Assembly: GCA_030613505.1 (NCBI GenBank) | Contig: JAUWLW010000022.1 | Span: 1 to 47,317, forward strand | Reading direction: 5' to 3' | Length of the DNA: 47,317 nt | Source: Candidatus Zixiibacteriota bacterium | GTDB lineage: Bacteria > RBG-13-66-14 > B26-G2 > WVWN01 | Shown here: positions 9,159-16,711 of the stretch, one piece after another | Position numbering within the stretch: position 1 is the first letter of the stretch | How the letters are laid out: each line of letters begins with the position of its first letter | Notes under the pieces: generated by a model | The model's input: the letters and a program-made list of their open reading frames with translations, nothing else | The model's database searches: none | What the model was told of the DNA's origin: nothing | Made by a program: the position numbers and the translations under genes

Positions 9159-10366
9159 TTCCTAAAGCGGGCTTCGAACCGTGCCCTCACCTCCCCGTAC
9201 GCCGCGAGCGTCTTCTCGACGTGCCGCGCTAACGAATACTTCCGTACGGCGTCGCGCCCGGCGGCTCCCATGGCCCGGGCCCGTCCGGGGTCGTCCAACA
9301 ACGTCCTCAGCTTCGAGGCCAGGTCGTGGGGGTCGGCCGGCTCGGCCAATAAACCGACCTTCCCGTCTTCCAGCCACTCCGGGATCCCTCCCACCCGGTA
9401 CGCCACTACCGGTCGCCCGTAACTCAGCGCCTCCACGCCTACGTTCCCGAACGCCTCGGGCCAAAGGGACGGGAAAGCTACTACAGATGCCTCCCGGTAA
9501 ATCTCAGCCAAATCCTCGTAATTTACCCACCCGGCGAACCTTACGCGGGCGCTCAGGTGAAGCCGTTCCGCTAAGCTTTTTAAGCTAGTTAATTGCGGGC
9601 CGTAGCCGACGAGGGTCAGCGCAACCGTTGCCGGGAGGTAAGTCATAGCCCGGAGGAGGTCGTCAAGCCCTTTGATATAGGTCATGCGGCCGACCGCGGC
9701 GACGCGCGGCGGGCCGCTGTTCATTTCGGCCGGCTCCGGCGGCATGTCCACCGGCGGCGGGATAATATGTATTTTGCCGCCATCCTGACCCGCAGAAACC
9801 AGCATCTCCTTCATCCACCGGCTGGTAACGACGACGGCGCCGAGTTGGGCGTCGGCCCCCCGGAACGCGTAGCAGGCCGCGAGGCGCCGGGCCATCTCGG
9901 CGCGGCCTATAACGGAGCCGTCGTTTCTTACGTCGCAGCCGAAGCGGCGGTGGCGGATTAGGCATTTCACGCCGAATGGCTGCTCGCAAACCTGCCGGCG
10001 CCGCGGCCAATACTTCACCGCGCCCGGGCAATAAGTCCAGGGCGTATGGACGGTCCTAACGGTTGGGTATTTCCGGCTCACCGTGCGGACGACGCTCGGG
10101 CCGTCGAAGTTTCGGACGTGGACGACGTCAGCGCCGAACTCGCCGAGAACGCGGAGGATATCGCGCCGCGCGCCAGCGCCTCGGAATAGCGAAGCCCGAT
10201 TAACCGAGGGGAGGAACGCCGCGTCCGCTTCGCCGGCGGCTTCCGCCTCGCCGTGGATTATCAACACGTCGTGGCCGGCTTCCCGCAAACCGTCGACGCA
10301 CCGCCGCATCGTCTTCTCGCTGCCGCCGACGACGGCGTATTTTTCGTTTATCTGGACGATCCTCAT
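9155..10366 (-). CDS. Glycosyltransferase family 4
   Basis: Starting at ATG 10366 (MRIVQINEKYAVVGGSEK) the protein has 403 residues; a frame extension upstream of this start is not supported by homology. The acceptor-side GGSEKTM loop and the C-terminal E-x7-E region (PEAFGNVGVEAL, about residue 305) are clear. A truncated second copy of its first 60 codons lies at 11339-11524. It ends in TGA, evidence that TGA is a normal stop in this genome. Confidence 0.88.
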   Translation of the reverse strand: MRIVQINEKYAVVGGSEKTMRRCVDGLREAGHDVLIIHGEAEAAGEADAAFLPSVNRASLFRGAGARRDILRVLGEFGADVVHVRNFDGPSVVRTVSRKYPTVRTVHTPWTYCPGAVKYWPRRRQVCEQPFGVKCLIRHRRFGCDVRNDGSVIGRAEMARRLAACYAFRGADAQLGAVVVTSRWMKEMLVSAGQDGGKIHIIPPPVDMPPEPAEMNSGPPRVAAVGRMTYIKGLDDLLRAMTYLPATVALTLVGYGPQLTSLKSLAERLHLSARVRFAGWVNYEDLAEIYREASVVAFPSLWPEAFGNVGVEALSYGRPVVAYRVGGIPEWLEDGKVGLLAEPADPHDLASKLRTLLDDPGRARAMGAAGRDAVRKYSLARHVEKTLAAYGEVRARFEARFRK

Positions 10367-10451
10367 CGCAAATAAAGAGGCACCGTTAAAACGCCGCATT
10401 AACGGTAAACTGTAAATACCAGTCGAACTTGAAAACCGTTCTAACCCACCT

Positions 10452-11285
10452 TTAAATAAGGTAAGGGATTTTTACGGGCGTAGACTTATATACAACGACG
10501 AATAAAGTTTGCCCGCCGTTAAAAAAGCCGTGAGATAAGAAATTGGATAACACCGAAAAGACCGTTTTGTTGATACAAAGGTAGTTAAACGTATAACTAT
10601 ATTGGATTTCAAGGCCTACGTCCGATAAAAGGCGCTTTAACCTTTTTAAGTCGTAATATACTATGTGACCCCATAATCCCCTTTTTAGATTCTCGGTGCC
10701 ATCGCCGAAATAATGTACGTCGCCGTCTCCGAATAAAAGCTTTATCCTATTGGTAACGTAAGCCAAGTTCGGCGTTGTTATAATTCCGATACCGCGTTCG
10801 CCAAGCCTTTCTCTGAAAGCTACGAGCGTCCTTAAAAAATTCACATGGTCTAAATGTTCCGCTATCTCCGTAAACAAAACGACGTCATAAATACCCTTTC
10901 CAAACAGGTTTACTTCTCGAGCGAAATCGGCTAGTTCAAGACGGATTGAAAATTCTTTTAACATTTTAGTAAAAATAGGCGACTTCAAATATGGATTGTG
11001 TGGGCTCTCAAATACGATCCAATCGATATTAAACGTCTTACTTAAAAAACTCATTAAGGAAAAGTCTTGGTGGCCGCACGATAATCCGGATGCGTTTAAT
11101 ATTGTTAACTTCGCTAAGCCGTTATCGCACGCGTACTTTAGTATCGCTTCGGCCGTACAAGCGTGTCGTTTCGCGTTCGCCCTAGCCCAAAGCCTCGCTA
11201 TCTTTGGGGGATGTCCTACTATTTCCGTCTCAACGCGGTAGCAAATCTCGGATAACTCTCGGCTTATTTTCCGCCTCGTTAACAT
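10452..11285 (-). CDS. SAM-dependent methyltransferase-like protein, AT-rich
   Basis: 277 residues. The fold is suggested by LTILNASGLSCGHQD (a degenerate motif I), DVVLFTEIAEHL and IGIITTPNLAYVTNRI, an order common in type 11/12 methyltransferases. The glycine-rich loop is atypical, so activity is less sure. Base composition and codon use are clearly more AT-rich than the flanking glycosyltransferase and flippase, pointing to separate acquisition. The C-terminal end is related to the 3' half of the chimeric fragment at 13758-13940. Confidence 0.65.
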   Translation of the reverse strand: MLTRRKISRELSEICYRVETEIVGHPPKIARLWARANAKRHACTAEAILKYACDNGLAKLTILNASGLSCGHQDFSLMSFLSKTFNIDWIVFESPHNPYLKSPIFTKMLKEFSIRLELADFAREVNLFGKGIYDVVLFTEIAEHLDHVNFLRTLVAFRERLGERGIGIITTPNLAYVTNRIKLLFGDGDVHYFGDGTENLKRGLWGHIVYYDLKRLKRLLSDVGLEIQYSYTFNYLCINKTVFSVLSNFLSHGFFNGGQTLFVVVYKSTPVKIPYLI

Positions 11286-11338
11286 ATCGGATTTTTAACC
11301 CGTCACCCCCCTATAAAATACCCCAACCCTTTCCGGGA

Positions 11339-11524
11339 TTACGGAACGGAGGCCGCGTTTAGACATAAAGTAAAACCCTTCCCGCGTTTACGATTCGCCT
11401 CCACCTCGCAATTCCGAATCGCACCGTCGTGCCCGGCTTCCCTCAAGCCTTCGGCGCACCGCCGCATCGTCTTCTCGCTGCCGCCGACGAGGGCGTATCT
11501 TTCGTTTATCTGGGCGATTTTCAA
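11339..11524 (-). pseudogene. Truncated GT4 glycosyltransferase (5' fragment)
   Basis: The 61 codons start MKIAQINERYALVGGSEKTM and continue CAEGLREAGHD, nearly identical in pattern to the start of the intact GT4 at 9155-10366. Similarity resurfaces at the end (LNAASVP against VNRASLF). The remaining 340 residues are absent. This is a remnant of a duplicated glycosyltransferase. Confidence 0.8.
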
Positions 11525-11556
11525 CGGCGCGGCATTTTAGGGGTCTTAACTTTAGC

Positions 11557-13038
11557 TCACAATTTGCGTATCCTTAATCTTTCACCGATGTACGTCTTTA
11601 ACTCTTCCAACTCCGGAACGCGCATCAACCACAGGGCGATAAGATAAGCCGCCAACCCGGCCACAACCGTTGCCAATAAACGCTGCGGCCCGCCTACGCC
11701 GTTGAACGGCGCCCGAGTTAACGCCGCCGACACGCCTACCGCCGCCGCCGCTATTAAAGGGGCGCGGAATACGCCTAAGAATGTCATAAATCTCAATTTT
11801 ATTAGCCGGATAACTAAGCCAAACCCCAATCCGTACCCACAAATCGCTTGCGCTGTGAGCGCTACGGCAACACCCGTTAGGCCGAATTTTAACCCGGCCA
11901 AGACGGCGCCCGTTAACATCGCCGTCTGTATTAAAGACAATTTAAAAAACAGCCCGGCCCGGCCTTTTGCCATCATTACGGGCCCGACAGTTGTCCCAAC
12001 CGCGTAGAATACGCCGGCGACGCACATTATCCTCAACGGCGGGACTATAAATTTCCACTGTGGCCCGTAAACTAAAGCTACGAAGTCGTCGCTACAAATC
12101 ATCAAACCGATTAACGCCGGCGCCGCGATTAGCGCGATTAACTTTAACGTTTTGCAATAAATCCGGCCTATCTTTTCATCCTCGTCCTGAATAGACGAGA
12201 ACCCGGCGAAAGTAACCCGGCAAACCAACCATGATATGCGTTGTTGGGGCGCGACCATCATGCGGAACGCCAAGTTATAACCGCCGAGCACCGCCGTACC
12301 CAGAAAGCGCCCCACTAAAAACTTGTCTACATAAGTCCTTAACGAATACGAGAAGCTCGACCCGGTAATACCGCCGCCGAAGCGTAATAAGGCGCCGAGG
12401 TCTCCCTTAGTAAAACTCAAGCCTGGACGCCAACGCACAAAATAAAAAGCCAAGAAAACCCTAACCATATCGCCAGCGAGAAAGCCGAAAACCAAGCTCC
12501 ACACGCCGTAACCGTTTAAAGCCAAGGGGACCGCGACCGCGGCGTTGCCGACAACATAGCCAATATCGCAGAAGCCGAGGCGCCGAAAATCCATAACGCG
12601 GCTGAGGAGGGCCGCGGGAATCAGCCCGAGCGAATTTAGCAATAAGCCTACGGCTAAGACGCAGAGGAGCGGTTCAACCCGGCTATCTCCTAAAAGTGCC
12701 CCCAACGGACCCGCGCCCGCAAACACCGCCGCTATTAAAAATAAAGCTATTACCGTCGAAGCCCAGAAAGCGCCGTTTTTATGTCCTTTCCCTAAGTCGC
12801 GTATCTGGATTACCGCCTGGGGCAAACCCATTTCGCGAAAGACCGCAATAGTCCCCGTTACGACGAAACAAAGCGCGACAAGCCCGAAGTCGTCCGGCGT
12901 TAGAAGGTGGGCCAATATAGCCGTCGCGAAAAATTGTAAAAATTGTACTACGCCCTGGGTTGCCGCGACCCAGAAAGCGCCGCCTAAGAATCTTTCTTTA
13001 AAAGAACGATGATCAAGATTTGGCGCCAAATCGCCCAA
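11557..13038 (-). CDS. Polysaccharide flippase, Wzx/MOP family
   Basis: A 493-residue protein with about 14 hydrophobic segments, starting with FLGGAFWVAATQGVVQFLQF, typical of oligosaccharide flippases. It should move the lipid-linked repeat unit across the inner membrane for the Wzy-like protein at 5873-7366. It ends in TGA. It is the only intact flippase here; N-terminal pieces of two relatives remain at 15700-16138 and 13758-13940. Confidence 0.87.
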   Translation of the reverse strand: MGDLAPNLDHRSFKERFLGGAFWVAATQGVVQFLQFFATAILAHLLTPDDFGLVALCFVVTGTIAVFREMGLPQAVIQIRDLGKGHKNGAFWASTVIALFLIAAVFAGAGPLGALLGDSRVEPLLCVLAVGLLLNSLGLIPAALLSRVMDFRRLGFCDIGYVVGNAAVAVPLALNGYGVWSLVFGFLAGDMVRVFLAFYFVRWRPGLSFTKGDLGALLRFGGGITGSSFSYSLRTYVDKFLVGRFLGTAVLGGYNLAFRMMVAPQQRISWLVCRVTFAGFSSIQDEDEKIGRIYCKTLKLIALIAAPALIGLMICSDDFVALVYGPQWKFIVPPLRIMCVAGVFYAVGTTVGPVMMAKGRAGLFFKLSLIQTAMLTGAVLAGLKFGLTGVAVALTAQAICGYGLGFGLVIRLIKLRFMTFLGVFRAPLIAAAAVGVSAALTRAPFNGVGGPQRLLATVVAGLAAYLIALWLMRVPELEELKTYIGERLRIRKL

Positions 13039-13065
13039 CGCTCCGCGTTACCCCATCTACAACTG

Positions 13066-13692
13066 TTAAAGGGGTTTAACAGCGGCCATAGCGAGCCAGC
13101 CGCCTGATTCGAAATCGTTGCGGAACAATACTTTTTTAAGTGGCGAATAAATCTTCCTTATTAAGTGAGTTTCTTCCCACGGTCGGTAATTTACCATCCG
13201 CCGAACCTTCCACCCGGCTTCCTCGGCTAATGCCATAAGCCGGCGCCGTTCGAAGCGTTGAATATGGCCGTCTAAATAGAAGGTTTTAAAACAGTGGGGA
13301 CATACATGTCGAGTGAGTTCTTCGTTATTAGGAACCGTGACAATAACTTCGCGCGCGGCTACCCGGACGAGCTCGCCGAACGCGCGCGCCGGGTCTTCGA
13401 GATGTTCTAAAACCTCCACCGCCGACACAACTTCGAAACTGCCGTCCCCGAAAGGCAAATTATAAATATGGGCTCGGGTAAATTTTATATCCGGGAAAGT
13501 GGCCCGCGCGCGGGCGACGCGCGCGCCGGCTAAGTCGGCCCCTACGACGTTCGCAATTCCAAAATGGCTTTTATATACGCTGCAAAGATACCCGTCGCCA
13601 CAACCTACATCTAATATACTTACCGGCTTCCGCCGCAAAATACGCAACACCATACGGACGCGATGACTCTCCGCGGCGTCTACATCGGGCAT
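13066..13692 (-). CDS. Class I SAM-dependent methyltransferase (possible ATT start at 13764)
   Basis: From the first standard start (ATG 13692) it has 208 residues, with motif I ILDVGCGDGYL and VVSAVEVLEHLED. The reading frame stays open and homologous to the related gene at 13950-14603 for 24 codons further upstream, including WRQFYETEA against WREFYGLKA. That stretch begins at ATT 13764, five bases after a clear AGGAG, with no ATG, GTG or TTG available. The true start is therefore probably ATT 13764. It is paired with the flippase that follows by 27 bases. Confidence 0.82.
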   Translation of the reverse strand: MPDVDAAESHRVRMVLRILRRKPVSILDVGCGDGYLCSVYKSHFGIANVVGADLAGARVARARATFPDIKFTRAHIYNLPFGDGSFEVVSAVEVLEHLEDPARAFGELVRVAAREVIVTVPNNEELTRHVCPHCFKTFYLDGHIQRFERRRLMALAEEAGWKVRRMVNYRPWEETHLIRKIYSPLKKVLFRNDFESGGWLAMAAVKPL

Positions 13693-13757
13693 AAAACGCT
13701 TTATTTGCGCTTCAGTCTCGTAGAACTGCCGCCAATCTAAGTTCGCCGTTTGCTTAG

Positions 13758-13940
13758 TTATAATGAGAACTCCTTTTTGACGTTAGGGAACGTTATCGTC
13801 CCAACCTTTTTTAACGGTATTACTCCATAATAGGCCAAAAATACTTTGCTCGCCGTTATTAAAAAGGCTCCGCCGGGCATCCGGTCGTGGAGGTGGGAAG
13901 AACGGTCCATTTCGTTATCGGCAAGTAATTTATCGTCCAT
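13758..13940 (-). pseudogene. Chimeric fragment: flippase 5' end joined to methyltransferase 3' end
   Basis: The 60-codon frame starts with a flippase-like SSHLHDRMPGGAF; its DNA closely matches the start of the flippase fragment at 16138. After that point the DNA matches the 3' end of the methyltransferase at 10452-11285 (the stretch around 13840-13865 against 10505-10535). The product therefore fuses the first residues of one protein to the last of another. It is a recombination scar; its TAA overlaps the presumed ATT start of the next gene. Confidence 0.65.
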
Positions 13941-13949
13941 CGTCCGGCG

Positions 13950-14603
13950 TTACGACACGCCCGCACCTACGCCCGTATTCACGGAACACGACCGAGACCC
14001 CCGGGCGCCGTCGGCCGCCAGCGCCGCCAGCCGTTCCCGGTCGAAACGTTGGATGTGACCATCGAGGTAGAACGTCCGTAAACAATGCGGGCTAAGGCGT
14101 TGGTTTAAAGGCTCATTAAAGGGGACCGTCACAACCACCCGCCGCGCCGCGACCCGGGCCAGCTCCCGCATCGCCCGGCCGGGTTGGTCGAGGTGCTCCA
14201 ATACCTCCACCGCGGTAACAACCTCGAAGGAGGAAGCGCCGAAGGGAAGCGCGTAGACGTCGCCTTCGAGAAAAGGGACGGCCGGGAAAAGGCCGCGCGC
14301 CCGGGCTACGTATGCCGGCGCGAGGTCTATCCCCTCCACCCGGTCCACGTTCAACTCGTCTTTCAAGACGTGGCACCAATACCCGTCGCCGTACCCTACA
14401 TCCAGAACACTTGCCGGTCGTCGCCCCAAAACCCGTTTAACCATTCGCACCCGGTGCCCTTCCGCATCGTCAAACGCGGGCAAGAAACGCTGGCTTTCCG
14501 CTTTCAAACCGTAAAACTCGCGCCAGCGCGGCGGGGCCACGACTTGCCCCTCCTCAACGGCCGCGGACCCCGGCGGTCGGTCAAGCTTCAAAACAGAATC
14601 CAT
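13950..14603 (-). pseudogene. Methyltransferase lacking its C-terminal third
   Basis: The frame matches the methyltransferase at 13066-13692 from PRWREFY through SVLDVGYGDGYW, VVTAVEVLEHLDQ and YLDGHIQRFDRERLAALAAD. There homology stops at about 14015 and a short unrelated tail follows. The missing part (YRPWEE...GGWLAMAA) is found at 15469-15700, preceded by the same GCGGCGCTGGCGGC word. It retains the SAM-binding motifs but has lost the C-terminal part of the fold. Confidence 0.75.
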
Positions 14604-14632
14604 ACCGTCCTTTCGGGCCGCTACGCCCCCGT

Positions 14633-15472
14633 TTAAAGACTTGGGTCGACCGCCGCCGGCTTCCGGCAGAAATAGATCCGCTCGCTCGTTAACCCGTATT
14701 TCTTCATCGTCGCGGCGTCGGATTGTTCAACGACGGTTTCCTCCGCCACCAGGAAGCCCGCGCCCCGCAACCTAGCCGGATAATCGAGGCCGTAGATCCG
14801 AACGTGATCGCCCTGGCCGTAGTAGACCTCCCGGTCTTCCCAGGTTAACGCCGCCGGGTTTTCGAACGTGGCGATACGCCGGCCGTAGGCGTCGAAATAC
14901 GTCCCCACCGGCCCGGGGCCGTCCCGCCACAAACCGTAATACCGGCCCGGTTCTTCCAACGGGACGTGTATTATCGCCCACCCCCCCGGCTTCAGGATCC
15001 GGAAAAATTCCCGCAACGCCCCGCGGTCATCTACCACGTGCTCCAGGACGTGGACGCATAATACGGCGTCATAACTACCTTCCTTACAAGGAATACTCGT
15101 CACGTCCATCACGAGGTCCCCCCGGCCGAATTCCAGATCCGCCGTGACGTAGTTGATGTACGGTACCTTCCGCAAGCGGTCCGCGAGACATTTCTCCGGA
15201 GCGAAATGGAGCAGCTTTAACCCGCCGGCGGGCAAGTCGGTCTTCGCTTGTAAAAAGAGCCAGATTAGCCGGTGCCGCTCCAAGCTTAGGCAAACCGGAC
15301 ACAGGGCGTCCGGACGCTCGTAGTATCCGCGCCCCAAGGGCAAGAACGCCCGAAAGCGGCCGCCGCACAACGGGCAACGGCGTTGCCACCCGAGATGGCG
15401 AACCCGCCGGTAAACGCCGCCGGCGTGGCCGTAAACGGTAGGCGGTAAAACTTTCTTTAAAAGCGCTTTCAT
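14633..15472 (-). CDS. Zinc-ribbon class I methyltransferase
   Basis: 279 residues, apparently complete. An N-terminal CPLC...CPVC zinc-ribbon (about residues 34-67) precedes a methyltransferase domain with LLHFAPEK, YVTADLEFGRGD and YDAVLCVHVLEHVVDD. This domain order is a recognised methyltransferase group often found in surface polysaccharide loci. Its ATG overlaps the TGA of the upstream methyltransferase fragment (ATGA), showing that the fragment was once a full gene directly before it. Substrate unknown. Confidence 0.8.
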   Translation of the reverse strand: MKALLKKVLPPTVYGHAGGVYRRVRHLGWQRRCPLCGGRFRAFLPLGRGYYERPDALCPVCLSLERHRLIWLFLQAKTDLPAGGLKLLHFAPEKCLADRLRKVPYINYVTADLEFGRGDLVMDVTSIPCKEGSYDAVLCVHVLEHVVDDRGALREFFRILKPGGWAIIHVPLEEPGRYYGLWRDGPGPVGTYFDAYGRRIATFENPAALTWEDREVYYGQGDHVRIYGLDYPARLRGAGFLVAEETVVEQSDAATMKKYGLTSERIYFCRKPAAVDPSL

Positions 15473-15700
15473 CCGCGGTTCGCCCCTCTGTCACTCCCCG
15501 GCCCGGGGGGTTCGGCGGCCGAAGCCGCGGGCCGCGCCTTGTCCGCCGCCATCGCCAACCACCCACCGGCCTTGAACTCCTCGGGGTAAAAGAGCCGCTT
15601 AAGCGGGGAATAGAGTTTGCGGAAGGGATGCCGTTCTTCCCACGGCCGGTAGAACACGAAGCGCGCGGCCTTCAACCCCGCGTCCGCCGCCAGCGCCGCC
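15469..15700 (-). pseudogene. Methyltransferase C-terminal fragment
   Basis: The frame encodes AALAADAGLKAARFVFYRPWEE and continues to GGWLAMAADK, matching the last third of the methyltransferase at 13066-13692. A TAG lies directly upstream in frame at 15702, where flippase sequence begins. It is the tail of a gene whose front has been replaced by a flippase front. (The similar N-terminal piece at 13950-14603 may be the other half or a sister copy.). Confidence 0.75.
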
Positions 15701-16138
15701 TACTTCCCTAAACCTTAAATTCCGCCGTAAAACCGCGTCGGGCAAGACGGCTAAAGCATTTATTATAACCCCCAGCGATAACAGTCGAAGCAACGCTACT
15801 ATCCTCGGTTCTTTAAATAACGAACTAATAAGAGGGGCAGCCAAAATTACGGTTCCGGCTATGGCGGCGGCCAGGCCAAAGCAAACCCACGATGCTGAAC
15901 TCCTTTGTACCGGCGTTAGTTCCCGGGCTTGGATTAACGCGTCAGGCAAGCCCATCTCTATAAAGATAGCCGTTATGCCCATCACAACGAAACACATGGC
16001 GATCAAGCCGAAACCTTCGGGCAATAACAGCCGGGCTAAAATGACCAGGCCGACGAAACTAACCCCTTGCACAACAACCTGGCTCAACCCTACCCAAAAG
16101 GCGCCGCCGAGCATCCGGTCGCGGAGACTGGCGGTCAT
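15700..16138 (-). pseudogene. Flippase N-terminal fragment
   Basis: From ATG 16138 the frame reads MTASLRDRMLGGAFWVG and continues with hydrophobic segments similar to the intact flippase at 11557-13038 for about 145 residues. At RNLRFREV (about 15703) it runs out of frame into the methyltransferase fragment. An ATG eleven codons upstream (16171) is also possible. The product would keep only about four of fourteen membrane segments, so it is not expected to work. Confidence 0.78.
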
Positions 16139-16325
16139 TTCCGCGTTTTCGGCCGTCGTGGGTCGGCCCACGGGTGTACTCTCACCTCACCAAGCGCTTA
16201 ACGGAGCTTTCATTTGAGCCTACCGGCCGTTGTTGAGTTCCCAAAGTCTAAAACGACCCGACGCCCCAGGCTCTTTTTCCGCTATCAACAGGGCACACGC
16301 CGCGGTACCGCCGGTAATAAAAGTA

Positions 16326-16421
16326 TCAGTAATACCTATAGCCGTACGTCTCCGACCTCTCGGCGCCGTTCAACGCCACGATTACCACCTCACCTCCCGT
16401 TCCCTTGAGCGTACGGAGACC
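16326..16421 (-). pseudogene. BY-kinase 3'-end remnant
   Basis: Read on the minus strand, this stretch encodes TGGEVVIVALNGAERSETYGYRYY and a TGA. It matches the last part of the intact kinase (VGGEVLGVVLNAAEPSETYGYGYY) in order and spacing. No other kinase sequence was recognised upstream. It is a decayed second copy of the kinase tail, lying downstream of the intact gene. It shows that the duplications in this operon also involved the kinase gene. Confidence 0.7.
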
Positions 16422-16606
16422 GTTACCCGGCGCTCAAACACGGTCACCGCCGTTACCTTGGACCGACGTCCGCCAGACCATAGACCCGCCATTCCCCAAA
16501 GCGGGCCACCGGTTCGTTCCCCGAACGTACGTCGTTCCGGCCCGCCAAGACTAAGGCGGTTCTTTTTACGGCAGCCCCCCGCGACGCTCTCCCTTACCGA
16601 TTAACG

Positions 16607-16628
16607 GAAAACGCCGTTTTTGCGGCGT
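16607..16628 (-). terminator. Possible intrinsic terminator after the BY-kinase gene
   Basis: On the minus strand ACGCCG-CAAAAA-CGGCGT is followed by TTTT. It lies about 85 bases past the kinase stop and could separate the export genes from the downstream assembly genes. The T run is short. Confidence 0.45.
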
Positions 16629-16711
16629 CCACAATAGGCGTATCACGCCTTTCGCCCCGACGTTCGTTTAACTCCGGCGTTCCCGCGAACTTCTGAAGTG
16701 CCTCGCGGTAA

